Source: Streptomyces profundus (GTDB taxonomy: Bacteria; Actinomycetota; Actinomycetes; Streptomycetales; Streptomycetaceae). From it: 64,000 nucleotides of DNA. Numbering within the stretch: the first letter of the stretch is position 1; every line of letters starts with the position of its first letter. The notes beneath the pieces are model-generated. The model was not told the origin of the DNA, ran no database searches, and saw only the letters and a list, made by a program, of their open reading frames with translations. The DNA lies in assembly GCF_020740535.1 (NCBI RefSeq), contig NZ_CP082362.1, positions 4,214,501 to 4,278,500 of the forward strand, written 5' to 3'. Position numbers and translations under genes: made by a program. Positions 25,757-34,357 of this stretch are shown here, piece after piece.

Positions 25757-26715
25757 GCGTCCGGACCGCCGCCGCGGTCGACTGCGGCACCAACTCCATC
25801 AGGCTGCTGATCGCGGACGCCGACCCGGACACGGGCGAACTGGTCGACCGCGACCGGCGGATGGAGATCGTCCGGCTCGGGCAGGGCGTCGACCGCACGG
25901 GCAGGCTGGCGCCCGAGGCGCTGGAGCGCACGTTCGCCGCCTGCCGACGCTACGCCGAGGCGATCGCCGCGCACGGGGTCACGCCCGACCGGCTGCGCTT
26001 CGTGGCCACCTCCGCGTCCAGGGACGCGGAGAACCGCGAGGACTTCGTCCGGGGCGTCAAGGAGATCCTGGGCGTGCTGCCCGAGGTGATCACCGGGGAC
26101 GAGGAGGCCGCGCTCTCGTTCACAGGCGCCACCAAGGAGCTGGCCGGTCGTCCCGAGGCGGCCGGTCCCTTCCTGGTCGTGGACATCGGCGGTGGCTCGA
26201 CGGAGTTCGTGCTGGGCGCCGACCGGGTCGACGCGGCGCGCAGCGTGGACATCGGCTGTGTGCGGCTGACAGAGCGCCATCTGACGTCCGGGGACGGCAC
26301 GGTGGCCGACCCGCCGAGTGCGGCGGAGCGCGCGGCGATCGTGGCCGATATCGACGCCGCCCTGGAACTCGCCGCCGAACGCGTCCCGTTGGAGCGGGCC
26401 AGGACCCTGGTCGGGCTCGCGGGGTCGGTGACGACGGTGGCGGCCATGGCGCTTGAGCTGCCCGGTTACGACCCCGCCGCGATCCATCACGCGGTGCTCG
26501 ACCTCGACCAGGTCAGGTCCGTCACGGAGTGGCTGCTGGCGGCCACCCACGCCGAGCGGGCCCTGGTGCCCGCCATGCACCCGGGCCGGATCGACGTGAT
26601 CGGCGCCGGCGCGCTGGTGCTGCTGCGGATCATGGAACGGGCGGGCGTGGAGCGGGTCACGGTCTCCGAGCACGACATCCTGGACGGCATCCTCTGGAAC
26701 GTCGTCAGCCGCTAG
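25753..26715 (+). CDS. ppx: Exopolyphosphatase, Ppx/GppA family
   Basis: The 320-aa protein has the actin-like ATPase fold of Ppx/GppA: AAVDCGTNSIRLLIAD, ATSASRDAENREDF, VVDIGGGSTEFVLG and GLAGSVTTVAAM. It hydrolyses terminal phosphates from polyphosphate and/or the gamma-phosphate of pppGpp. It lacks the C-terminal HD-like domain of longer Ppx proteins, as usual in Actinobacteria. ATG 25753 overlaps the DUF501 stop (ATGA). Confidence 0.94.
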   Translation: MSVRTAAAVDCGTNSIRLLIADADPDTGELVDRDRRMEIVRLGQGVDRTGRLAPEALERTFAACRRYAEAIAAHGVTPDRLRFVATSASRDAENREDFVRGVKEILGVLPEVITGDEEAALSFTGATKELAGRPEAAGPFLVVDIGGGSTEFVLGADRVDAARSVDIGCVRLTERHLTSGDGTVADPPSAAERAAIVADIDAALELAAERVPLERARTLVGLAGSVTTVAAMALELPGYDPAAIHHAVLDLDQVRSVTEWLLAATHAERALVPAMHPGRIDVIGAGALVLLRIMERAGVERVTVSEHDILDGILWNVVSR

Positions 26716-27042
26716 CCAGCCGCCGTCGAGGGCCGGCCGGCGAGGGGGCGTCGAAAAGTTCGTGAAGTAATTCACATGGCTGGCTCGCCGGAGCGGGTCC
26801 AAGGGGGCTCGAAAGGGTGTGGGCGCCGCCTCGCACGGTCCATGCGTCGGGTCGGGGCGGCGCGGGGCCGTGGGGGAGCGGGTGGTGGCCCGCCTCCGCT
26901 GCCTCCGGTCGGGAGCCCTCTCCACCTGGAACGTTCCCTTGTGAGTCGACCCTTTTCGGCCTTCGATGGGCCGTTCCGGGAGGGGACCGTGGGGCCAGCG
27001 GGAAAATGTGGGCGCGAAGTGTAGCAGAAACGGCCCAAGTGC
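26716..27042. other. Intergenic between ppx and ndh
   Basis: About 330 bp without a credible gene. It is GC-rich with no clear terminator after ppx. The Rex-type site begins at its right edge. Confidence 0.5.
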
Positions 27043-27060
27043 TTGTGAAGGGCCTCACGA
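27043..27060 (+). promoter_or_regulatory. Rex-type operator upstream of ndh
   Basis: TTGTGA-AGGGCC-TCACGA matches the Rex consensus TTGTGA-N6-TCACAA at 11 of 12 outer positions. It ends 34 nt before the ndh start. Rex releases DNA when NADH/NAD+ rises, which suits an NADH dehydrogenase gene. Confidence 0.75.
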
Positions 27061-27094
27061 GCCACCCCCCGGGGGTGGGTGGATACTCGATGGC

Positions 27095-28513
27095 ATGAGC
27101 ACCACGGAGCGTCCGCGCATCCTCGTCGTAGGCGGGGGTTACGTCGGCCTGTACGCGGCCCGTCGCATCCTGAAGAAGATGCGGTACGGCGAGGCCACCG
27201 TCACCGTCGTCGATCCTCGCTCGTACATGACCTACCAGCCCTTCCTCCCCGAGGCCGCGGCTGGCAGCATCTCCCCGCGGCACGTCGTGGTGCCTCTGCG
27301 TCGGGTGCTGCCGAAGGCCGAGGTTCTCACCGGCCGTGTCACCTCCATCGACCAGGACCGCCAGGTCGCCACCGTGGCGCCGCACGTCGGTTCGGCGTAC
27401 GAGGTCCCCTTCGACTACCTGGTGGTGGCGCTCGGCGCCGTCTCCCGCACCTTCCCGATCCCCGGGCTCGCCGAGCAGGGCATCGGCATGAAGGGGGTGG
27501 AGGAGGCGATCGGCCTGCGCAACCATGTGCTCGAACAGCTGGACAAGGCCGACTCCACCACCGACGAGGAGATCCGCCGCAAGGCGCTGACCTTCGTCTT
27601 CGTCGGTGGCGGCTTCGCCGGCGCCGAGACCATCGGTGAGGTCGAGGACCTCGCGCGGGACGCCACCCGCTACTACCCGAACATCAAGCCGTCCGACCTG
27701 CGCTTCCTGCTGGTCGACGTGGCGGACCGGATCCTCCCCGAGGTCGGGCCCAAGCTGGGCGAGTGGGGCCTTGAGCACCTGAGGCAGCGCGGCATCGAGG
27801 TGCATCTGAAGACCTCGCTCACCTCCTGCGTGGACGGTCATGTGGTGCTGAGCGACGGCACCGAGGTGGACTCCAACACCCTGGTCTGGACGGCGGGCGT
27901 CAAGCCGAACCCGGCGCTGGCCGAGTTCGGCCTCCCGCTGGGCCCGCGCGGCCATGTGGACACCGAGCCCACCCTCCAGGTGAGGGGCACCACCCACATC
28001 TGGTCGGCCGGCGACAACGCGCAGGTGCCCGACCTGGCCTCGCGCGAGGCCGGCGTCGAGAACGCCTGGTGCCCGCCGAACGCCCAACACGCCCTGCGGC
28101 AGGCCAAGGTGCTCGGGGACAACGTGATCTCCGGGCTGCGCGGCTTCCCGCAGCAGGAGTACAAGCACGCGAGCATGGGCGCGGTCGCCGGGCTCGGCCT
28201 GCGCAAGGGCGTGGCCATGATCAAGCTCGGCCCGCTCTCGTTCCGCTTCCGTGGCCGGCTCGGCTGGTATCTGCACCGTGGCTACCACGGCATGGCGGTG
28301 CCCACCTGGAACCGCAAGATCCGGGTCTTCGCCGACTGGACGCTCGGACTCTTCCTCAAGCGTGAGGTCGTCTCGCTGGGCGCCATGGAGCACCCGCGCG
28401 ACGAGTTCCACGAGGCGGCGGCCCCCGCGCCGGCGGCCCGTCCCGTCGAGCGGCGCGACAGCGTCGAGCGGGTCGAGCGGGTCAAGGAGGGTTCCGCCGC
28501 CAAGGCGGGCTGA
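27095..28513 (+). CDS. ndh: Type II NADH:quinone oxidoreductase (NDH-2)
   Basis: The 472-aa flavoprotein has an FAD-binding Rossmann motif at the start (RILVVGGGYVGLYAARR) and an NADH-binding one near residue 168 (TFVFVGGGFAGAETIGE). The second FAD contact is IWSAGDNAQVPD, and a C-terminal amphipathic membrane anchor follows. It oxidises NADH and reduces menaquinone without pumping protons. The charged tail (VERRDSVERVERVKEG) is variable. ATG 27095 has GATACT 7 nt upstream, so the mRNA may be leaderless. A Rex-type operator lies just upstream. Confidence 0.95.
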   Translation: MSTTERPRILVVGGGYVGLYAARRILKKMRYGEATVTVVDPRSYMTYQPFLPEAAAGSISPRHVVVPLRRVLPKAEVLTGRVTSIDQDRQVATVAPHVGSAYEVPFDYLVVALGAVSRTFPIPGLAEQGIGMKGVEEAIGLRNHVLEQLDKADSTTDEEIRRKALTFVFVGGGFAGAETIGEVEDLARDATRYYPNIKPSDLRFLLVDVADRILPEVGPKLGEWGLEHLRQRGIEVHLKTSLTSCVDGHVVLSDGTEVDSNTLVWTAGVKPNPALAEFGLPLGPRGHVDTEPTLQVRGTTHIWSAGDNAQVPDLASREAGVENAWCPPNAQHALRQAKVLGDNVISGLRGFPQQEYKHASMGAVAGLGLRKGVAMIKLGPLSFRFRGRLGWYLHRGYHGMAVPTWNRKIRVFADWTLGLFLKREVVSLGAMEHPRDEFHEAAAPAPAARPVERRDSVERVERVKEGSAAKAG

Positions 28514-28534
28514 CCTCGGCGCACAGCGCGTACC

Positions 28535-28575
28535 CCGGGGCGGGTGGACGACCGACGGTCGGCCACCCGCCCCGG
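28535..28575. terminator. Hairpin after ndh
   Basis: CCGGGGCGGGTGG and CCACCCGCCCCGG form a 13-bp stem. The loop has a small GACCG-A-CGGTC repeat. Confidence 0.65.
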
Positions 28576-28727
28576 CGGCATGTCGGGGCCCGGATAGGGC
28601 CGGGCGGCCCAATGAAGGTCCGTTGCGGGCGAAATCCCCGGAATCGACGGCGGATCGGCGACGTTCACGGCTATCGAGACCCCAAGGTAATCGTGGGCTG
28701 TTCATCCGATCTGTGGAGGTTTGACTC

Positions 28728-30020
28728 ATGGGTGTCGCTCCCCGGCTCGCCGCTCTGACCGAGTACGTGCTCGGCTCTCCCCCGCCCCTCCGCCTGCGGG
28801 CCTGGGACGGCAGCGAGGCCGGCCCCACCGAGGGCCCCGTCCTGGTGGTGCGCAGTCGCCGCGCGCTGCGGCGGCTCCTCTACCGGCCGGGCGAACTCGG
28901 CCTGGCCCGCGCCTGGGTGGCCGGCGACATCGATGTCGAGGGCGACCTCTACCAGGCGCTGAGCGTGCTGGCCGATGTCGTCTGGGACCGCGCCGACGGC
29001 TCCTCGGTGCCCCGCACCAGGCTGCTGGCCGCGCTCCCCGAGGCGCTGTCGCTCGCCGGTCCGCTGCCCCTCCCGGTGCGTCCGCCGCGCGAGGAGGACC
29101 GCGGGCGGCGCCCAGGGCTGGCCCACAGCCAGCGTCGCGACCGCCGGGCCATCAGCCACCACTACGACGTGGGCAACGACTTCTACGAGCTGGTGCTCGG
29201 CCCCTCCATGGTCTACTCCTGCGCGGTCTGGGGCCCGACCACGGACGATCTCCAGGACGCCCAGGCCGCGAAGCTCGATCTGATCTGCCGCAAGCTGGGC
29301 CTGCGCGAGGGCCAGCGGCTGCTCGACGTGGGCTGCGGCTGGGGTTCGTTGGTGCTGCACGCCGCCCAGCACCACGGGGTGCGCGCGGTCGGGGTGACCC
29401 TCTCCGTGGAACAGGCCGAGTACGCCAGGGAGCGGGTGGCCAAGGAGGACCTCACCGACCGGGTGGAGATCCGGGTGCAGGACTACCGCCAGGTGACGGA
29501 CGGCCCGTTCGACGCGATCGCCTCGGTCGGGATGGCCGAGCATGTGGGCGCCGCCCGCTACCAGGACTACGCCGGGCGGCTCTTCCGGCTGCTGCGTCCC
29601 GGCGGGCGGCTGCTCAACCACCAGATCGCCCGCCGCCCGATCGGCGACGAGGCGTCCTACCGGATCGACCCGTTCATCGACGCCTATGTGTTCCCCGACG
29701 GCGAGCTGGCGCCGGTCGGCCGCACGGTGGCCCAGCTGGAGCGGGCGGGTCTTGAGGTGCGCGATGTCGAGTCGCTGCGCGAGCACTACGCGTTGACGCT
29801 GCGCCGCTGGGTGCGCAATCTGGAGCAGGGCTGGGAGCAGGCCGTCCGCCTCACCAGCCCGGGCCGGGCCAGGATCTGGCGGCTCTACATGGCGGCCTCG
29901 GCCCTCCAGTTCGAGCGCGGCCGGATCGGCGTCAACCAGGTGCTGGCCGTGCGCGTCGCGGACAGCGGCGCCGCGGGGCTCCCGCTGCGGCCCCGGTCCT
30001 GGGTGGAGCTCACCTCCTAG
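28728..30020 (+). CDS. cfa: Cyclopropane-fatty-acyl-phospholipid synthase (CFA/mycolic-type methyltransferase)
   Basis: The 430-aa protein has the N-terminal lipid-binding region of Cfa, then a SAM domain with HYDVGNDFYELVLGPSMVYS, LLDVGCGWGSLVLHAA, VTLSVEQAEYARERV and SVGMAEHVG. It transfers a methylene group from SAM to unsaturated membrane phospholipid chains. The C-terminal motif (ALTLRRWVRNLEQGWEQA) is typical. ATG 28728 follows GTGGAGG. It is a single gene that converges on the ABC ATPase gene. Confidence 0.94.
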   Translation: MGVAPRLAALTEYVLGSPPPLRLRAWDGSEAGPTEGPVLVVRSRRALRRLLYRPGELGLARAWVAGDIDVEGDLYQALSVLADVVWDRADGSSVPRTRLLAALPEALSLAGPLPLPVRPPREEDRGRRPGLAHSQRRDRRAISHHYDVGNDFYELVLGPSMVYSCAVWGPTTDDLQDAQAAKLDLICRKLGLREGQRLLDVGCGWGSLVLHAAQHHGVRAVGVTLSVEQAEYARERVAKEDLTDRVEIRVQDYRQVTDGPFDAIASVGMAEHVGAARYQDYAGRLFRLLRPGGRLLNHQIARRPIGDEASYRIDPFIDAYVFPDGELAPVGRTVAQLERAGLEVRDVESLREHYALTLRRWVRNLEQGWEQAVRLTSPGRARIWRLYMAASALQFERGRIGVNQVLAVRVADSGAAGLPLRPRSWVELTS

Positions 30021-30050
30021 CGCGACAGGGGACGACGGGGAACGACGCGG

Positions 30051-30076
30051 GGGCCGCCCGTCAGCTGGCGCGGCCC
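30051..30076. terminator. Hairpin between convergent cfa and ABC ATPase genes
   Basis: GGGCCGC and GCGGCCC form a 7-bp stem with a 12-nt loop in the 89-bp convergent gap. Confidence 0.4.
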
Positions 30077-30109
30077 TCGCCGCGTCCCCAACCGCACAGG
30101 GCGATACAA

Positions 30110-30877
30110 CTAGGGTGCGTCGTTCCGCTTCATATGTTCCAGCACCCTCTCCGCCGAGGGCCGTGCCATGTCGTCCACCACCCGGCCGTCGGCGAGGAAG
30201 ACCGCCCGGTCCGCGTAGCCGGCGGCCACCGGGTCGTGGGTGACCATCACCACCGTCTGCCCCAACTCCCGCACGGAGTTGCGCAGAAAGCCGAGGATCT
30301 CGGCGCCGGCGCGGGAGTCGAGGTTGCCGGTCGGCTCGTCGCCGAAGACGATCTCGGGCCGGCCGGCCAGCGCCCTGGCCACCGCCACCCGCTGCTGCTG
30401 GCCGCCGGAGAGCTGTGCGGGGCGGTGTTTCAGCCGCCCGGAGAGGCCCACCGTGGTGATCACCGTGTCCAGCCACTCGGCGTCCGGCTTGGTGCCGGCG
30501 ATCCCCATCGGCAGCGTGATGTTCTCCAGGGCGTTGAGCGTGGGCAGCAGGTTGAACGTCTGGAAGACGAAGCCGACGCGGTCCCTGCGCAGCCGGGTGA
30601 GCCGTTGGTCGCTGAGGCCGGTCAGCTCGGTGTCGCCGAGCCGGGCCGAGCCGGCGGATATGGAGTCGAGCCCGGCCATGCAGTGCATCAGGGTGGACTT
30701 GCCTGAGCCCGAGGGCCCCATGATCGCGGTGAACTCGGCCTTGCGGAAGGCGACATCGACCTGGTCGAGGGCGAGCACCCGGGTCTCGTCGGTGCCGTAG
30801 ACCTTGGTCAGACCGATGGCGCGAGCCGCCACCGCGTCGGTCGAATCGGTGTGCTGGGCGGGCTCGATCGGTGGCAC
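30110..30877 (-). CDS. ABC transporter ATP-binding protein (MacB/LolD type), no adjacent permease
   Basis: The 255-aa ATPase has Walker A GPSGSGKST, Q-loop FVFQTFNLLP, signature LSGGQQQRVAVARAL, Walker B IVFGDEPTGNLDS and H-loop MVTHDP, the LolD/MacB subfamily that partners FtsX-type permeases. GTG 30877 with GGAG 6 nt upstream is chosen; the open frame extends to 31033 with charged low-complexity sequence. In related genomes a permease normally follows; here the downstream side is the convergent cfa gene, so the partner must be elsewhere. The permease at the left edge is a possible but distant partner. Confidence 0.92.
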   Translation of the reverse strand: MPPIEPAQHTDSTDAVAARAIGLTKVYGTDETRVLALDQVDVAFRKAEFTAIMGPSGSGKSTLMHCMAGLDSISAGSARLGDTELTGLSDQRLTRLRRDRVGFVFQTFNLLPTLNALENITLPMGIAGTKPDAEWLDTVITTVGLSGRLKHRPAQLSGGQQQRVAVARALAGRPEIVFGDEPTGNLDSRAGAEILGFLRNSVRELGQTVVMVTHDPVAAGYADRAVFLADGRVVDDMARPSAERVLEHMKRNDAP

Positions 30878-31252
30878 GGCGTACTCCAGCCTGGACGGGG
30901 GAAGGACTTCTCCATCCTGGTCCGAAACCTCGCGTTCGTGATCCCTCCGGTCGTCGGGTTCTTCCCCTTCCTCGGAGGGATCGGTGCGCGTGGCCGTCCT
31001 ACTTGAGGAGGAGATGTCCCTGAGTGCGCGCAAGGATGCGGAGGGTTGATTTGCGTCATTCCTCGATCACCCCTCGTAGGGCTCGCTCCCCGAAAGGCGC
31101 CTGTAAGCGCGTCATCGAACGCTGACGCGCCGTCAGCAGCTCATAAAATCAGACAACATCGCTCTGGGGCACCGGTGTTCGGGTCGAATCCGGCGGATAA
31201 GCTCGGAGGAATCCCAAGGCGCGTTGGCGCCCGGTACGGCTGGGGGATCTGT
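30878..31252. other. Upstream region of the ABC ATPase and of bldA
   Basis: This divergent gap of 375 bp holds the promoters of the ATPase and of the tRNA. The stretch 31060-31200 is relatively AT-rich. I saw no clear regulator site. Confidence 0.5.
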
Positions 31253-31334
31253 GCCCGGATGGTGGAATGCAGACACGGTGAGCTTAAAACTCGCTGGCCT
31301 TAGGGCCGTGCCGGTTCAAGTCCGGCTCCGGGCA
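31253..31334 (+). tRNA. bldA: tRNA-Leu (anticodon TAA, reads UUA), bldA
   Basis: The acceptor stem GCCCGGA pairs with TCCGGGC, with discriminator A. T8 follows the stem, and the long variable arm is typical of class II leucine tRNAs. The anticodon arm is GTGAG-CTTAAAA-CTCGC with anticodon TAA at 31285-31287. TTA is the rarest codon in Streptomyces, and this tRNA is the developmental regulator BldA. CCA is not encoded as such. Confidence 0.96.
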
Positions 31335-31539
31335 CCCAGAGCCTTCCCCGGCCCCGTCGCGCCGCTCGCCGAGCGCGGTACCGCGCGGGCCCGGCTCCCC
31401 TGAGGGGCGAGCGGGCTTCATCGAGGGGTGGGAACAACGAGGCTCTTCCAGTAGTTTCCCAGGGTGCACTACCGTGCGGACTTTGCTAACGCATTACTCT
31501 GGTAGGCAAAGCCGTGCCGTGCGGCCATGGAGGAGTGAG

Positions 31540-32403
31540 ATGAGGAGCAGCAACCCGGTCTTCACGCGTCGGGGGTTCAGTCGGGACGGCGGCTACGCCG
31601 GCTTCAACGCCGGACCGCAGCCGCAGACCGGGAATCCGCACGCGGGGAGCCCCGCCAACCCGTACGCGCCGCAGCCGGGGAACCCGTATGCGCCGCAGCC
31701 GCAGGTGGGCCCCGACGGCGGATACGCCCCCGTTACGCCCACCCGTCCTGGCGTGATGACGATCGACAGTGTCGTCTCGCGCACCGCGATCACGTTGGGC
31801 ACGGTGGTCGCCGCCGCCGCTGTGGCCTGGGTCGCCGACCTGCCGCTTGGCCTGGGCATCGTCTTCGCCCTGGTGGCCATGGGCCTCGGCCTCTGGCAGT
31901 CGTTCAAGCGTGAGCCCTCGCCGCCGCTGATCCTGGCCTACGCCGTCACCGAGGGCCTCTTCCTCGGCGCGATCAGCAGCGCGATCAACGCCGCCGCCCC
32001 CGGCGCCGCCATGCAGGCGGTGATCGGCACGATGGCCGTCTTCGCCGGTGTGCTGTTCATGTACAAGCAGCGCATCATCCGCGTCACCGCGCGCTTCACC
32101 CAGTTCGTACTCGCCGCCGCGCTGGGCTTCGTCCTGCTCTCCGCGGTCAACCTGATCGTCCTGATGATCGGTGGCGGCAACGGCCTGGGCCTGCGCGACG
32201 GGATGCTCGGTGTCGCCTTCGGCGTCATCGGCATCATCCTGGGCGCCTGCTTCCTCGCCCTCGACTTCAAGATGGTCGAGGACGGCATCGCCTACGGCGC
32301 CCCGGAGAAGGAGTCCTGGCTGGCCGCCTTCGGCCTGACCCTGACCCTGGTCTGGATCTACCTGGAGTTCCTGCGGCTGATCGCCATCCTCCAGGGCGAC
32401 TGA
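31540..32403 (+). CDS. Bax inhibitor-1/YccA family membrane protein
   Basis: The 287-aa protein has a cytoplasmic N-terminus of about 75 residues rich in Pro, Gly, Asn and Gln (repeated NPYAPQPG). Seven hydrophobic helices follow with the family features PLILAYAVTEGLFLGAIS, LDFKMVEDGI and the end WIYLEFLRLIAILQG. The family includes pH-sensitive calcium leak proteins and FtsH-interacting YccA. ATG 31540 follows GGAGGAG. Two hairpins follow the stop. Confidence 0.92.
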   Translation: MRSSNPVFTRRGFSRDGGYAGFNAGPQPQTGNPHAGSPANPYAPQPGNPYAPQPQVGPDGGYAPVTPTRPGVMTIDSVVSRTAITLGTVVAAAAVAWVADLPLGLGIVFALVAMGLGLWQSFKREPSPPLILAYAVTEGLFLGAISSAINAAAPGAAMQAVIGTMAVFAGVLFMYKQRIIRVTARFTQFVLAAALGFVLLSAVNLIVLMIGGGNGLGLRDGMLGVAFGVIGIILGACFLALDFKMVEDGIAYGAPEKESWLAAFGLTLTLVWIYLEFLRLIAILQGD

Positions 32404-32409
32404 GCACCC

Positions 32410-32484
32410 CCCACCGCGTCTTTCGGCGGTGGGACGCCAACGGCGCCGGGCCCCGACGAGAGAACTCGTGGGGGCCCGGCGCCG
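32410..32484. terminator. Double hairpin between convergent YccA-like and S9 peptidase genes
   Basis: The first hairpin is CCCACCGC/GCGGTGGG (32410-32433). The second has a 14-bp stem CGGCGCCGGGCCCC with its complement (32441-32484) and an inner ACGAG-AGAA-CTCGT helix. It serves both strands. Confidence 0.85.
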
Positions 32485-32498
32485 TTCCGGGGGCCCGG

Positions 32499-34346
32499 TC
32501 ACAGATGGGTGGTGAACCACTCCTCGACCTCGGACAGCAGGCGCAGCCGGCTCTCCTCGTCCTGGATGGTGTGGCCCTCGCCGGCCAGCTCCACGAGCCG
32601 GGTGGTGGCCCCGGCCGCCGACAGCGCGCGGTGCATCCGCCGGCTGTGGCCCACCTCGACCTTGCTGTCCTCGGTGCCGTGCACCAGCAGGGTCGCCGTG
32701 CTGGCCCCAACGGCCCTGTGCAGTGGTGAGACGGCGTCGTAGGGCGCGTCGTCGCTGAGGTCGGCGCCGGGGAAGAACCCGCGCCAGGCGGGCCCGAGGC
32801 GGGGGCTGCGGACCAGCGCCGCCATGTCGTAGATGCCCGCGCCGATGGCCGCGGCCCGGAAGCGGTTGGTGCGGGTCAGCGCCCAGCCCGCCAGATAGGC
32901 CCCGTAGCTCCAGCCGCCCACGCCGAGACGCGCCGGATCGGCGAGGCCAGCGGCCACCAGCTGGTCGACGCCGGCCAGGGTGTCGGCGAGCGGCAGCTCG
33001 GCCAGATCGCCACGGACGGCGTGGGTGTACGCCCAGTCCCGGCCGGTCGAGCCCCGGACGTTCGGGCAGAGCACCGCGAAGCCCCGGGCGGCGAGCAGCT
33101 GGCCCCAGTCGCTCCAGGAGCCGTGCCAGCCGTGGTGCCAGTGGTGGTGCGGGCCGCCGTGCAGCAGCACCACCGTGGGCAGCGCCAGGTCGGGCGGCGC
33201 GTCCGACGGCCGGATCAGCAGCCCGTCGACGCGTCGTCCGTCCCTGGCGCCCGGCCAGTGGATCTCCGCGACCCGTCCCAGCCGCTCGGTCCGCAGCGGC
33301 GGATGCGTCCGGGAGACCCGGCGGGCCGTGGGGCGGTCGAGGGAGAGGCTCCAGAGCTCCGGCGGCGCGGTGGGGCGCTGTGCCCGGAAGGCGATCGTGC
33401 CGCTCTCCGGCGCCACATCGAACCCGGGGTACGCACAGCCGGTCTCCACAAGCTCCCGCGCGCCCCCGGCGCGCGCCCCCGTCCGGTTGGGCGGGGGCAC
33501 CTGGCGCAGCACGCCACGGACCCGGTGGAACGCCTGGACCAGGACGTCGTCGCCGCACCAGCGGGCCGCCAGCACGGTGCCGGGGCCCACGTCGGGCACC
33601 GGCCGGCCCTCGCCGGTGGCGAGATCGTGCCACCACAGGGAACAGCGGCCGTCCCCGTCGTCGTGCCCGTAGAGCACGCGGCGTCCGTCGGCCGACAGGT
33701 CGAGCAGCCGTTCCCGGCTGCCGGGCGCGCGGGCCTCGGCGGAGAGGAGCTCCGGCCCTCCGGGGAGCAGCCGCAACAGCGCGGGGCCGGCCTGGTCGGC
33801 CTGGTCGGCCTGGTGCGCGAGGTGCGCGACCACCACCACCCCGCCGTCCGGTGCGGCGGCGAGATCCCGCACATCGAGGTCGTCGCCGCTGATCTCCCGG
33901 CAGGCGCCGGTGTGTTGATCGACGGACACCACCCGGCCGCGTCCCGCCGCGCGGCGCAGCAGCAGGCAGGCCGTGGCCGTGGGGTGCAGCTGGCCGAGCT
34001 CCCCGGTGGGGAACGGCAGCCGGTGCTCGGTGTGCGGGCCGCCGGGCGGGCCGGCCAGTGTCAGGACGGCCTCGCCCGACGGGCCGGCCGCGAGCCAGGC
34101 GAGCCGCCCGTCCGGCAGCCAACGCGGCTGGACGTCCAGGACGTTCGTGGCCAGCGCCCGGCCCTCGGGCGGTCCGGAGGGGCCGTGCCAGCGCACCTCC
34201 CGACGGCCGCCCCGGTCGATGAGGGCGCAGACCGAGGCGCCGTCGGGCGAGAGCGCCGGCGGGCCGACCTCGGCCAGCCGGGCGAGGAGCCCGGCGGTCA
34301 CATCGGTGCCGGTGGGCGCCGGCGGGAGGGCGGTGGGCAGGGTCAC
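32499..34346 (-). CDS. S9-family (prolyl oligopeptidase/acylaminoacyl) peptidase in siderophore operon
   Basis: The 615-aa protein has a beta-propeller-like N-terminal half and a C-terminal alpha/beta hydrolase domain. The triad is S480 (GVGGWSYGAYLAGW), D560 (VHGTEDSKV) and H592 (AGEGHTIQ), with the oxyanion segment LLHGGPHHHWHHGWHGSW. No signal peptide is seen, so it is cytoplasmic. GTG 34346 follows GAGGA; GTG 34361 would overlap the previous stop. It is the last gene of the iron-boxed uptake operon, 11 bp after the binding-protein gene. It may cleave a peptide or ester siderophore after import; that is inference. Confidence 0.88.
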   Translation of the reverse strand: MTLPTALPPAPTGTDVTAGLLARLAEVGPPALSPDGASVCALIDRGGRREVRWHGPSGPPEGRALATNVLDVQPRWLPDGRLAWLAAGPSGEAVLTLAGPPGGPHTEHRLPFPTGELGQLHPTATACLLLRRAAGRGRVVSVDQHTGACREISGDDLDVRDLAAAPDGGVVVVAHLAHQADQADQAGPALLRLLPGGPELLSAEARAPGSRERLLDLSADGRRVLYGHDDGDGRCSLWWHDLATGEGRPVPDVGPGTVLAARWCGDDVLVQAFHRVRGVLRQVPPPNRTGARAGGARELVETGCAYPGFDVAPESGTIAFRAQRPTAPPELWSLSLDRPTARRVSRTHPPLRTERLGRVAEIHWPGARDGRRVDGLLIRPSDAPPDLALPTVVLLHGGPHHHWHHGWHGSWSDWGQLLAARGFAVLCPNVRGSTGRDWAYTHAVRGDLAELPLADTLAGVDQLVAAGLADPARLGVGGWSYGAYLAGWALTRTNRFRAAAIGAGIYDMAALVRSPRLGPAWRGFFPGADLSDDAPYDAVSPLHRAVGASTATLLVHGTEDSKVEVGHSRRMHRALSAAGATTRLVELAGEGHTIQDEESRLRLLSEVEEWFTTHL

Positions 34347-34357
34347 GGTCGGAGTCC

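Noticed and set aside
30878..31033. N-terminal extension of the ABC ATPase
   Set aside because: The open frame continues, but the extension is charged low-complexity sequence, and GTG 30877 has a good RBS and gives the normal family length.
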